Assembly (NCBI GenBank): GCA_963402885.1
Contig: OY727093.1
Coordinates: forward strand, 30,751,409 to 30,815,408
Direction of reading: 5' to 3'
Source of the DNA: Antedon bifida
Taxonomy: Eukaryota > Echinodermata > Crinoidea > Comatulida > Antedonidae
DNA length: 64,000 nt
Every line of letters begins with the position of its first letter. Position 1 is the first letter of the stretch. Shown in pieces: positions 49,384 through 61,019 of this stretch. The notes beneath the pieces are model-generated. The model was not told the DNA's origin, made no database searches, and was given only the letters and a program-made list of their open reading frames with translations. Made by a program: the position numbers and the translations under genes.

Positions 49384-51830
49384 ACTTAAAATCAGTACTG
49401 ATCAATTAATTTCATTAGATTTTAAGAGTGCCTGTCACCAAAAATCAGACATATTCGTAATTTAGTGGCAAAGGGTCAAAATTTCGAATTGGCTCATATT
49501 TTGTACATTGGTAGACCTTGATGTAAGGAAAACTGATGTGTAGTTTGTTTGGTAAAATATCGTTTAGTTTTCGAGAAAATCGAAAAATAACGATTTTTGG
49601 CCAATTTTGTTAATTTTTGGTGTATAATTTACATTAAGTTAAGCATTAAGCCTCTGGAAACCAAACATAAAAACCTAGCGTTTTAATATTTTGCATTTAC
49701 GTTAACTAGCATCTTGACAATAATTTTGTAAAGTTTCAAAAAAATTCAATAAATCCTAAGATTTTTACTAATTAATTACTAATTAGCATATATAAAACTC
49801 TTAAAAAGTAGGGTAAAAACACACACGTTTTTTTTCATGTGCGACAAATTTTTTTTGAACAAAAAACTCCTCAATCTAAAGTTTAGATACTAATATTTAT
49901 GAATCAAGTAAAACAAAATTGGGGAAACTATTTTGCGCTCCGCGCAATAGCCACAAAGTTGTAAGAAATTCAAAGATTTTATCTGTCAGCAAGATCAATC
50001 AGATGTACCTATTGTTCTCTATTTAGCTATCTAAGTCGCTTTGAGCCAAACTTTTATTACTAGAAACAAACTTTAAAGATAAACTGAAAGTTCCTGGAAT
50101 AAATTTGAAGTAAGTTGCAATTTGAACACAAACTAAAAATATGTTTCTGGTAAAATTTCAATGACTAACCAATATACGAAATTAAGCAATTAACTCAAAA
50201 TCACTCGCTTATGCTTTGTCAAACCATATTATTATAAATAATTCCATCCTCTCAGGATAAAACTGAAAAACACATTTGTTTTAACTTGTTATCGTTTTCC
50301 TGTTTGTCGAACCTGGTCAAACTTATTCAACGAGCATGTTTCAAAACATTAGCCACAGTAGACAAAAACACTTTACTGAGTGCGAAGCGTATATTCGATA
50401 GACAACGATATCTTTATTGACGTTGACAATGGAACTGATTTGTTATCCAGTTTAGTTAACTTCTTACAATTTAAAGACGTGTTAACAATAATTCTTATAT
50501 ATAACTGTTTTCTGATGGCTTTAAGTTCAAACAACATAGATACTTCATGTTCTTTTAAATCGGTTGTTGGCGGAACTTGTGGATTTGACTAATTCTTAGT
50601 CGAGCAGCCATATTTACCTTGCCCGCTGATATTCATAGTTGGACTGTTTGTCCCTTTCATCGATCGGAAATTGTGTTAGGTTGGTCTCAAGGAAATAACA
50701 ACATATGTATACATAGAGTGCCGCCAGATCTCTCTCGCTTGCGTACCATCTAGTTAGATGGTTCTCGAATACACAGTAATTTCAGCGTAAAAAAACTGGC
50801 AATTTCAAAACGTACCGCAGGACTATAAAATACATTGTCGTTTTCAGAAACGAATAAATAGACACGATGATTAATGTAGTCAACTAAAATTAGCACCGTG
50901 GGAATTAGGCCTACTTCCGAAGGAGAAACTTGTCTTAAAAATGAGTCCAAATTTTTTATTTGAACTCATTTAAACAAACCCAATTTGTGTTTTGTATATT
51001 TTATATATGTTTAAGTTTATTCTCCAAGGGCCCATAAATTCACCTACTTGTGTTAAACCAAGGGCTGAGCTCATAAATTTACCTACAAACTGGGAGTCTG
51101 AGAGATTGGAATGTTCCATTCATCGCAAATCAATACATTTGTATAAACGTATATTAAATCTATCAAAATAGTATTTTTTTAAGAAAATCGACCTGTCTTC
51201 AACATTATGATGCTGTACTCGAGCTGTTCAACCGGTTTTCAGCCATTAAAAACAATTATCGTAGGAGGAGATAGGAAAATGCGAAGCATCCTCGTATTAT
51301 CGTCTGCGGGTATTTTTCAAGACGAACATCCATTAGACAGTGTATACCACGATCGAAAAACACCCCTATTTGGGGCAAATCGTTGAACCTAAATTCGTTT
51401 TAATCGTCAATAACTAATTATCGAACTCAATTTAATTAGTAAACAGGGTTACATCAGGCGGTTAAAATCAGTACCGAAAGTACGAACCAACTTTATATAC
51501 CATCGAGTAAACATTCTAGAAATAACGCGCGATTTACCAAATTTTGCCCTTACGTAAATTTATATATAGATAAGTTGACCCAGATGTTCAGTTATGACTG
51601 CGAGCGTTTACATTATATGGCTGTCGGTTTGAGGCCTGCAATTGCCGCTCCGAAGCCTACTCTAGAGTTAAATCAAAATTGCACCAGCTCGAGGCCGGCT
51701 CCGTTATTCTAAGAGTGTTTACTCATGGAGGTATAAAATTAAAAATAATTTTACACCTCCATGGTTTACTGGTGGCCTTGAGTCGGCCTCGGGCTCGCTA
51801 ATACCTAAAGTGTAAATGGAGTCTATGTAT
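49384..51830. other. Gene-free region
   Basis: No open frame with protein features. A hairpin with ~17-nt arms lies at 51724-51762 (CATGGAGGT ... ACCTCCATG). The rest is AT-rich DNA that I cannot assign; a decayed DNA transposon starting near 49430 is possible but I could not find matching ends. Confidence 0.35.
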
Positions 51831-51831
51831 A

Positions 51832-51912
51832 AGCTCCAGTGGTCTAATGGTTAGGACATCTGCAAATCAAGAAGAAGCTTAGTTTCGAGTTTGAATTTCT
51901 GTTGGGGCGGCT
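51832..51912 (+). repeat. tRNA-like repeat
   Basis: AAGCTCCAGTGGTCTAATGGTTAGGACATC with GTTTCGAGTTTGAATTTC and a closing GGGGCGGCTT: the best A-box of the family here. No complete cloverleaf. Confidence 0.55.
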
Positions 51913-52685
51913 TTTTCTCATTCTTTTTTTAAAAAATGAATTAATTAATATTCAGGATATCAGTATATTTAGAATTTGTTCTGTGTCTGTTGATTTATAT
52001 AAGACTATCAGACTGTTTTAGGAAAATTCATTCAATTAATTTAAATGTATGCTGTAAATGTAAATCTTACCAGCATATTTTTTTAACATAAAAAATAATT
52101 CAAGTCATTCATTAAAGATATCTGCAAAAACAAACAACCATTACAAATCTCAAACAATACCATCATAATCATCTTACAATACATTCTCTATTACTGTCTC
52201 TCTCACGCATGAAGCATGTACAGTCCCTTGTCCCCCATCCTCACCTTCTAGACTAAATTTAGTTCAATTTTTTAAAATTCAAATTTACTTTTAAATAATT
52301 TGCCTATATTACTACACTACTTATAATTTGGTACGGTCAGTAGTAATTAATTAATTAATGTAGTAATTTTTAAAGTACAGTTTAAAACAATTGGGTTTGT
52401 TATTTATGTATATATCTGTAGAGTTCATTCATTAATTAATTTGATTTGGTCAAAATCATTTTCAACACATGTATACAAGACAACAAGAAAAATACAAATA
52501 AAAAAATGGAGTTATAATGGTATAAAACTGCAATAAAATAATAAAAAATAAAGCGAGTTAAAATATTGATATAAAATACTGTCATAAAAGATTATAGTAA
52601 AAAATGAGTGACATCTAATGACAATAAAGTAGATAAGAAAAACAGCAAAAACTTGATATATAGAATGATAAGTAAAGTAAATAAA
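51913..52685 (+). other. Family A upstream block before A7 relic
   Basis: Copy of the non-coding block found before A4 and A6. It breaks off at about 52685 inside the block, before the promoter and exon 1. Confidence 0.5.
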
Positions 52686-52970
52686 TTACATGGACTTCTG
52701 ATAATGATGTCAACACTAACCAAGTAAACAGTAACAATGCTAACAAGATAACCATCCCATCTGTACAACCAACTTGTACTGTTGAAGATGAAGGCTTCAC
52801 TGGTTCAGATACTTACAACGGAAGAGAAAACCATGACAACAATCTCACCAACTTTAGAAGTAACAATTGAAATATTTCTTACAAAAAACGCTGCTCGCTT
52901 ATTGAAAAATATTTTTTATTTCAAATTTGTTTTTGAATGTGTCATTTTATTGTTAGTATCCCTATTTTAA
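52686..52970 (+). pseudogene. Family A7 relic: D3 and TM only
   Basis: TWTSDNDVNTNQ and TCTVEDEGFTGSD mark D3 of family A. A small deletion removes the MHGTQL part, and a frameshift near 52815 follows. The stalk/TM stretch (LKNIFYFKFVFECVILLL) runs into the fold-back transposon. Promoter, exon 1, D1 and D2 are missing; the junction with the upstream block at 52686 shows one deletion removed them all. Confidence 0.75.
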
Positions 52971-53961
52971 GTCTAAAAAGGGCCAATCTGGGAAAAAATT
53001 AGAAACAAGTGTTTCTCAACTGATTTGAGTTATATCGGTTCTATATATCCACCAAAAAAAAGTTCCAGCGCATCTGGCCTGGGGAAAGCCGCCATTTTTA
53101 AAATGGCCGCCATAAAATACATATTTTTGCTCATATATCAGCTTCCACATCATGTATGGATATGATTTTGGTGGCAAGGTATATGTTTTGAGGGTCAATG
53201 AATCCAAATACAGCATTCTGAAGTTTACTGAATGTCCGCCATCTTGTTTTTCAAAATGGCCGCCATAAAATACAGATTTGTACTCATCTCAACTTTTCAT
53301 AATGTATGAACATGATTTTAGTGACAAAGTGTAGTTGTGAGTGTCAAGAAATCGAAAAACAGCATTTTTTGAAGTTCACTTAATGGCCACCATTTTGTTT
53401 TTCAAAATGGCCACCATAAAATACAGGTTTTGCTAATTTCGTAGCTCATATACATAATGAAGACATGATTTTGATAACTAAGTCTATGTTTTGATTGTTA
53501 CAGAATAAAAAATCAGCATTCTAAAAATACAGAGTCGGAAAGTGATCAGATCTTCTTATTCCATTTAGGACCAAACTTCATAGTTGAAGGCTACTGCTCC
53601 ACTGGCTTTAGATGTTGCTTTTTTTTGCATAAAGTTTGTTAAATACAGTAATAGTTTTAAAATTCCCAATCAAACTGGCACAACATATAATAATAACAAC
53701 ATTTATGTACAATCCCCTTTGTCTAGTCTCCGAGATCTATCGCTATCACAATCCTCATTATTACTATGTCAACGTCGTGAGTTAATCACAATTAGATCGA
53801 GTTCCATACTGATTACGACCAAAGAGGTACACAAGAAGATACCAGAGAGTGTACTGTAACTATCATTCGCGAGAAGAAACTAATAAACAAGATATTCTAA
53901 AGAAGTTACATAGACATGTAAAGATATTTTCCAAATATAAAGAGAAGCATGGCCAACTTGC

Positions 53962-55040
53962 AGTTAAAAGTACAACTTATGGATAAAGCAAGTAACATAT
54001 CTTATGAATACATGGTAATACACTGGGAGATCAACACTAGTCACCCTAAATGGTTTGCATTTATGTTTAAATCTAGCTGCTTATCTGCCATCCTAATAAC
54101 CTTCGATCAACCAATGTGACGTAAAGTAATGCAAATAGTTAGAGAAAGAAAACTGCCATTTGTCATCAAACTCGAAAGATTCTTAAGAGCTTTCTGGGAA
54201 AGTCAAAAAGATATCAAAAACATTTAAGATGTGGCTGTATCATTAGATGGTATAATTTTTTAGGCATGATTGTGCAATTGGGAGCTCCAGGTTCAGATAT
54301 AGCATCTACAGTATGCTTTCATATTTGCAGCAGCTGGTCATGGCCAAAATGCCAAAAGTGGAAGGCTATATCTGGAAATGGTGAAAGACAAATTTCAAGA
54401 TACATAAGGTTTTCTCTATTGTGCTCATGTCTGAAAACTGATTCTTCACCATTATAACACGTTGCATGATATCCATTCTTTTGGAACATCTTGTATTGTA
54501 TGTATATGGAAATTTGTCGTTCAGGCATATTGGCCATCATGGTCAATTGTCCTATACTGTGTCTATATCTGGAGACAAAATGGTACATCCTCATCTCGTG
54601 TCATCATTATATGATACATAGCTGCATCCTCTAAGAGCTTTAGAATATACAGCTCTCTTTAAAGTAGGTTATGCACAACTTCAAAACCTCAACCCACCAG
54701 TATGTCCAATATAACCAAGAAAGCTTCTGAAAAGATAATCTCCTCCGTGTCTGATTATTATGACTGGTAGATGAGCAGCTAGATATACGTTTTCAGAGTG
54801 GCTGTACCATTGTATAAACTGTTGACATGTTAATTGGATAAAAAAGAATGATCGGCATAAACTATCGTCGATTTGTCCAGTTATCGCATTATACCTACAT
54901 GCATAAATCCAGACCAGTTATGGTGAAGTAGTGTTAGTCCCCAGTGTATTAGGTAACCATCCATTCAGTCACATAAGATATGTTGCTTTAAATTGCTTTA
55001 CTTGCTTTAATTATCTATAATGTATCTGATTGGAATATGC
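53962..55040 (-). pseudogene. Degenerate coding-like centre of the fold-back element
   Basis: On the minus strand short reading-frame pieces (for example at 54319-54594, and a SPDIDT-like motif near 54560) look like a decayed protein gene, broken by stops. I do not recognise the family securely. Confidence 0.25.
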
Positions 55041-55044
55041 TTAA

Positions 55045-55579
55045 AGATGTATTGTCCCTTTGACTAATTCCAAAAAAATAAAAAATAACAGATTTCGAAA
55101 AAAGGTAGGTCATTTTGAAGTATCATAATAGTTATTAACTATCACCAAAAATTTGTCGAAAAAAAAATCATTTAACTGAAATACAGACGTTTTTTTGTTA
55201 AAAAAATAACTCTGACTTCCAGTCAAAGTTTTTGATCAAAACATACCCCATAATGAAACGCGCTTGTTTGGCTACTCTGTATGCATAATCATAAAACTTC
55301 CTCATGATCTGTGTTAAAATACCTTCTCAACCGTGACGAGTTGTAAACAATCCTAATTAGCATATGCATAATGCGTACTCATGGTTTGAAATCTTTGTTT
55401 ACTTTCGCTCGCGACGATTTTCCAGACGAAATGTAAACAAACTAATTTACCTGTTAATTACGTAAACTTGTTGCTTTTGGCTCGAATTTTTGACTTAAAG
55501 TGAATAACTTTGATATTGCCAATTTAAATTTAGAATATTTTGACCTTCATTTTTTTGTGTTTCAAGGGACAATACATCT
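55045..55579. mobile_element. TTAA-flanked MITE nested in the fold-back element
   Basis: Inverted ends AGATGTATTGTCCCTT / AAGGGACAATACATCT with TTAA directly outside on each side (55041-55044 and 55580-55583). TTAA duplication is typical of piggyBac-type elements. It carries no gene. Confidence 0.75.
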
Positions 55580-56648
55580 TTAACTAAAGTTGGCCATGCT
55601 TCTCTTTAGGATTTGGAAAATATCTTAAAATGTCGTCTAACAAACTCTTTTAAAATATTTTATTTTAGGTTCTTCACGCGAATGATATAGTTACAGTACA
55701 TCGCTGATATCTTCTTGTGTACAGTATCTCCTGGGGTCATAATCATTGTGGTTCCCATATATTATCACCAACATATTGACTTATTCTCGTCATCACTTTC
55801 TAACTGTATTTCAAAAGCTGAATTTTGTTTTTATTCTGTAACCTTCAAGACATAGGCTTAGCAAAATCATAATCATAGTAGCTCATAAATTAGCAAAAAC
55901 CTGTACCTTATGGTGGCCATTTTGACAATCAAAATGGTGGCCATTGAGTGAACTTCAAAAAGCTGTATTTAGATTTCTTGACCCTCAAAACATAAACATT
56001 GCCACCAAAATCACTTCCATACACGATGTAGAAGCTGAGGTACGAGGACAAATGAAAAACAAAATGGCGGGCATTAGGTGAACTTTAAAATACTATATTT
56101 GAATTCCTTGACCTTCAAAACATATACTTTTCTACCAAAATTACGTTCATATGATGTAGAAGCTGAGATATGAGGAAAAATCTGTAAATTTTATAGCAGC
56201 CATTTTGATTTTCAAAATGGCGGCCATTGGGTGAAATTCAAATTAATGCTGTATTTGGATTCCTTGACCGTCAAAACCTACATTTTGCCACCAAAATCAT
56301 GTCTATACATGATGTAGAAGCTGAGATAAGCACAAATCTGTATTTTAAGGCGGCCATTTTGAAAAACAAGATGGCGGTCATTGAGTGAACTTCAAAATGC
56401 TGTATTTAGATTCCTTGACCCTCAAAACATACACTTTGCTACCAAAATCATTTCCATGCATGATGTAGAAGAGGAGATATGAGCAAAAACCTGTATTTTA
56501 TGGCGGCCATTTTGAAAATCCAAAATGGCGGCTTTCCCCAGGCCAGATGAGCTGGAACTTTTTTTTGGTGGATATATAGACCCCATATGACACAAATCAG
56601 TTGAGAAACACTAATTTTTTCCCAGAGAAAGTGTAAAATGGGGATACT

Positions 56649-57209
56649 ATGTCACAAAATAGTTATTTTACCTGAAAAAATGTAATTTAAAAACAAATAC
56701 TTAAATTGTCTGTCAGACAATGGTTTTTGGGTTTTTTTTCTCTTTTTATATGTGAATAAATATTATTTTTTTGTTACAGAAGTGAATACTCAATTTCTGT
56801 CACTTTAGTTAATTTTATTGCTAAGGTCAAGTCTGGGGGTCACTTCATCACCCTAGATATTTCAAGTGTGAAGTATCCTATTACAAACACAAACTTTAAT
56901 GGACTGTTTTGATAATAATTCAATGAATATCTGACAGTGAATTACAGTCAAAAGTCAGTATTATCATGGAGAATATTTCTCCATGGTATTATCAAATGGG
57001 ATAAATACCAGAAATGCTTTGGGATTTGTAATTTTAGCATGACATGTCCTAATAGACTCTTTTCCAAGACGTTTTTTATGTCTAGTAGCTGGAATCTATA
57101 AATTATAGTGGAGTTTCCATTTTCGCTGTCGTCCTTAGATACTATAACTGCTGCTTGCTTTAGCTTCTGATTGAGTAGTCCTAATGGGACGTAGCGGGCT
57201 AGAGCAGCA
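56649..57209. other. Gene-free region
   Basis: AT-rich; nothing I can assign. Confidence 0.3.
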
Positions 57210-57343
57210 GCGTGAAAACTGTGATTCAGGAAAAGTATGAAATTATTAACAATTTTATTGTAGTTTGTTTAGTTTTAACAACATTAATTATGGTATGTTA
57301 CATTTTGGCATTTAAATTGTCCAAAAAAGAAAAGGTCGACTAA
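57210..57343 (+). pseudogene. Family A 3' end relic (stalk, TM, tail)
   Basis: Reads VKTVIQEKYEIINN, a TM helix and KLSKKEKVD with a stop at 57341-57343, the standard family A C-terminus. No ectodomain precedes it. Confidence 0.75.
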
Positions 57344-57544
57344 AATTAAATCTGTTTGTGTTTGTTAAAATTTGTAAATATTTGTTCTTGTAATATTTTT
57401 AATTGTCATTAAGAGCTTTTTAAGCAAAGCAAAAATGTTACCAAAAGAAAAAACCAATTGATATAAAAAATATAACATTATTAATGGCTTATAGTGTGAT
57501 TATATTTAAACAAGTTTTTTTCCTAAAACCATTTTGCCTTTGTT

Positions 57545-57660
57545 TAAAGAAGTAGACACTGTGATACAGGAGAAGTTATATTAATTTTGATTTCATTAAT
57601 TTCAAAATGTGTCTTTTGAGTTTCGTTGCTGGATTCGAATACGGATGTAATATAATTCAA
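57545..57660 (+). pseudogene. Relic second TM cassette
   Basis: AAAGAAGTAGACACTGTGAT and a degenerate hydrophobic stretch matching the A6-type TM cassette, about 200 bp after the first-type relic. This repeats the two-cassette layout seen after A1 and A3. Confidence 0.6.
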
Positions 57661-58360
57661 AATAGCTTAGAATACCAAGCACATTGCTGTTTTTGTTTAC
57701 ATGCCATTATTGAATAATGTACGGAAAAAAAATCTTCTAGCATATAAAAAAAAAATATTCATGAAATCCAATAGCAAGATCGTCTGTTGTTTTGCAAACG
57801 GAAGCGGCGAAGCACACAATGCGATCTCTCCTTCACAACAAGATCAGGACAATGGCGATGGTTGCAATTTTGCTCTGTTGAATGACGATTACATGTATTC
57901 CATTACATTATTTAAACAAGCAAATGTACTGCACTAAAATATACTGTTTCATTAATGGTAAATACCTTCTTGAGATGTTATTAAAAAAAACAAATATCAA
58001 TCTGAATCAAATGAATGACAAGAATCTACTTAGATGTTAAATATAAAACAAATAATGAATGTTTTATATTTTTATATCTGAATATTTGCGTATTCTATTG
58101 TGGGAAAATTTGTATTTTCTATATTCGAATTTGATATATAATAAAGTAAATACTCGAAACTGAAAAGAACATTATGTACAGTAATTAAGGGCAGAATGTC
58201 TGCAACAGTATTTTTTTAATGATAGGTTTTATTATTACTTTCATAACCAAAAACAAAACCAGTCCAACATACTGAATTTAGTAATGACAAGTTTATCGCA
58301 TTATTTGAGAATTGCCATTCACATTCCAACACTTATCCAAGCCTAAACTGAACGAGGACC
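57661..58360 (+). other. B6 upstream region
   Basis: No gene supported. The last ~230 bp closely match the DNA in front of B1 (6770-7005), so the two promoters are recent copies. Confidence 0.5.
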
Positions 58361-59521
58361 ATGAAATCTGTCAATGGAATTGTAGCGGGATTGCTAATCT
58401 TTATCTTCTTTAGTATTTCAACACAGCAGCAACAAAATGTTTATTGTGATGAACCCAAAAACTACTATTTTATTGGACAAACGCTAAGAACAAATTGTTA
58501 TGTTGAAAAGTGTAATTACTGTATAAAACATTATCAGTTGAAGAGGAATAACTGTTCAGTAGATGACAACCGTATCCACAGTTCTAATACAACGTTTCCA
58601 TGGCATTTTGAAATTGAGATAGAAATCATAAATATGACTAGTTCTGACAGTGGTGTGTACAGCATTCTTGTCACTCATCATGATGATAGTTCACAGGAAT
58701 CCAGATTATTCAACGTGAGTGTTTTTCCACAACCTGCACCAAAGTGCTCATCTGACAAAGACTACTGTATTGTTGATTGCTACGTCACTGTACAATGTCG
58801 TATATTTTCTTATCCAGATCTTGTTTTCCAACATTTTAGACAGTACGATATTAAGAAAGAAGGGTATAATTATACAATTTTAGGAAATGAAACTTTATTT
58901 GAAAGACAATTCCATATCACCAGAATGTCACAATTTACATGTCTTGTAGAAGTGAAATCTGCACCTTATACTTGCATAGCCGATGTATCAATAAAAAGTA
59001 GATTGAATGTTTCTTTAACACCAGGAAATCTGATTGAAGGCGACAACGCGATTCTAAATTGTTCTCTACCAAACAATGATAATGTAACTCAAATTGAGTA
59101 CATATGGGAATCATTCCCTGAAATTGACATGATTAATAAAAGTAACACATTAACAATACTTAATGTATCCATTGGTTTAAATGGAACAGAAGTAAGATGC
59201 ACCGTTAGACTAGGTAATTATTCAGAGGGTTCAGCAACAACGATACTGAATGTTGACGTCCTGGATCATGATCAAGTTCATCCTGATGTCTCAACGATGC
59301 AAATAACCACATCCGACATCAGCAGGGAAGATAATACTATGCACTCAAAATCTATATTGCTAATTCGGTCAATCACATTTTGTGTGTTTATTATTATTGT
59401 GGCAATTTTGAGTACAAAATACCTTAATTCAAGGAAGAAAAGACATTCCATTGACAATAGACCTACAAGCAATGACACAACCTCGGCTGTAGAACTGAAT
59501 GTATCCGTTATAGAGAACTGA
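58361..59521 (+). CDS. Family B6: intact three-Ig-domain membrane receptor
   Basis: Single open frame, 386 residues: signal peptide (GIVAGLLIFIFFSIS), a short Gln run, D1 with an N-side Cys cluster and no F-strand Cys (SDSGVYSILV), D2, D3 (NCSLPNND ... VRCTVRLG), stalk, TM (about 334-356, arginine at its outer edge in LLIRSITFCV) and the tail SRKKRHSIDNRPTSN...VSVIEN. D1-D2 are almost identical to the pseudogene B1; the stalk-to-tail part is nearly identical to B4. Abundant N-glycosylation sites. No tyrosine motif in the tail. With B3 it is one of only two open family B genes here. It forms the B6-A6 unit with the gene downstream. Confidence 0.9.
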   Translation: MKSVNGIVAGLLIFIFFSISTQQQQNVYCDEPKNYYFIGQTLRTNCYVEKCNYCIKHYQLKRNNCSVDDNRIHSSNTTFPWHFEIEIEIINMTSSDSGVYSILVTHHDDSSQESRLFNVSVFPQPAPKCSSDKDYCIVDCYVTVQCRIFSYPDLVFQHFRQYDIKKEGYNYTILGNETLFERQFHITRMSQFTCLVEVKSAPYTCIADVSIKSRLNVSLTPGNLIEGDNAILNCSLPNNDNVTQIEYIWESFPEIDMINKSNTLTILNVSIGLNGTEVRCTVRLGNYSEGSATTILNVDVLDHDQVHPDVSTMQITTSDISREDNTMHSKSILLIRSITFCVFIIIVAILSTKYLNSRKKRHSIDNRPTSNDTTSAVELNVSVIEN

Positions 59522-60084
59522 ACATGAGCTATGGATATTTCAATGTATTAGAATACTGTTTCGTGTTTGAATAACAAATGTTTTTAAATGATTATACAGT
59601 ATATTAAGTACAGATGTTTTGCCCTACTCTGACGTAAGTTGTACTTTTATACTAAGTACATTGAGAATACAGTACTTGCAAAAAAGTAATTCTTGGGATT
59701 GACTCGATACAATTGTAAAATTAGCAATAGTTTAATTTTTTGTTAATCCTGGCTCCATAAATATACAAAAACTTTCTATGACCAATTTAATTGTTTAGCT
59801 TATTTTAGGGAACAATTCATTTAAAATAAATATAAGCATTAATGTATCTAATAAAAAAATAGTATTTTATTTTAAAACTAGGTACATTACCACAATCTTG
59901 TAAAGCTTTCTGTTTCCTCTTGTCAATGCAGTGTTTTTTAAGCTATAAGATGAAACAATAATTGAATTAATTTAATTTTAGCTGTAAAATTATCAAAATA
60001 AAATATTTTTGATGCCTGAAACATTGTGGTTGTTATTATTTCTGGTTGTGTAAGCCATCGTTTTTCTACAATCTATTAATCAAG
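59522..60084 (+). other. Conserved block downstream of B6
   Basis: Non-coding copy of the block after B2 and B4. Confidence 0.55.
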
Positions 60085-60152
60085 AATCTAATGGTCAGGA
60101 CATCATATCAAGCAGAAGATTAGTTTTGAGTTTGAATATTTTGGGAAGCTTT
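60085..60152 (+). repeat. tRNA-like repeat, decayed
   Basis: Nearly identical to the copy at 26524-26590. Confidence 0.45.
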
Positions 60153-60910
60153 TTCTCATTATTTTTTTTAAAATGAATTAATTAATATTCAGTATATCAC
60201 CAGGACGATTTAGAATTTGTTCTGTGCCTGTTGATTTATATAAGACTCTAAGACTGTTTTAGGAAAATTCATTAATTTAAATGTATGCTATAAATGTAAA
60301 TCTTACCAACATAGTAGTCTGTGTCAAATGTGAAAATTACACCGGGTCTTCTATCTACACTGTGGCAACCTCTTTCAAATCATGTATCAAATATGCCTGC
60401 AAAAAAAAACCAAAAAAAAAAACACATGCTTATGGTGTACAATCATAATCATCTTATCTTACATTCCCTATTATTAATTAAGTAAAGGTCCTCATCTCCC
60501 ATCCTCGCCTTCTAGACTAAAATTAGTTCAACTGATAATTTACATGTCAATTCTTCCTTTGCTTTTTTCATTCAAATTTACACTTTTAAATAATTTGCCT
60601 ATATTACTACACTACTTTATAATTTAGTACTATTAAAGGTCAGTAAAACATGTAGTAATCTTACACAGTTACAAAAGTACAATTGAAGCAATTGGGTTTG
60701 TTATTTATTAACTAAATTATTTCTGTATATTATCTGTGGAGAGAAATAATGACAATAATAAAGTGGATAAGAAAAACAGCAAAAACTAAAGTATGATAAG
60801 TAAAAAAAGCAAAAACTTGATTCATAGAATGATAAGCAGAGTAAATAAAACATGCAATTTATAAAAATTTAGCTATTTGCCATACAAATAATCTGACAAG
60901 CAAGTCGTAC
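60153..60910 (+). other. Family A6 upstream block
   Basis: Non-coding; matches 26591-27360 almost throughout. Confidence 0.55.
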
Positions 60911-60917
60911 GAGTTTG

Positions 60918-60950
60918 TTTGACGCCACCAATTTATTTGGTGACGTCAAC
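60918..60950 (+). promoter_or_regulatory. CRE-like promoter element before A6
   Basis: TTTGACGCCACCAA ... TTGGTGACGTCAAC with an intact TGACGTCA at 60941-60948. Confidence 0.5.
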
Positions 60951-61016
60951 AATTTTAGTTACTCCCGGATGAGCAACGAGTCGTCTGTTGTGTGATTGTG
61001 AAATTGACAATGCAAA

Positions 61017-61019
61017 ATG
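61017..61019 (+). CDS. Family A6 start codon at the end of exon 1
   Basis: ATG then GTAAGT at 61020; joins 61886 in phase 0. The first ATG of other copies is lost (GTG). An overlapping upstream ATG at 61010 opens a short frame ending just after the splice junction. The intron is 61020-61885. Confidence 0.55.

Larger units (their letters stand above)
52957..56646. mobile_element. Fold-back DNA transposon with ~1-kb inverted arms
   Basis: Ends GTATCCCTATTTTA / TAAAATGGGGATAC flanked by TA on both sides, consistent with a TA target duplication. The left arm (52957-53961) and right arm (about 55584-56646) are diverged inverse complements. Each holds several ~165-bp tandem units with words like AAAATGGCCGCCATAAAATACA. 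The ~1.1-kb centre contains only broken coding-like sequence, plus a nested 535-bp MITE. No intact transposase. Confidence 0.75.

Noticed and set aside
53584-53859. 91-codon plus-strand frame in the fold-back element
   Set aside because: Lies in the inverted arm, is not preserved in the opposite arm, and has no recognisable domain.
57701-57937. 78-codon open frame upstream of B6
   Set aside because: No homologous frame in the matching region before B1, no domain, and composition like its AT-rich surroundings.
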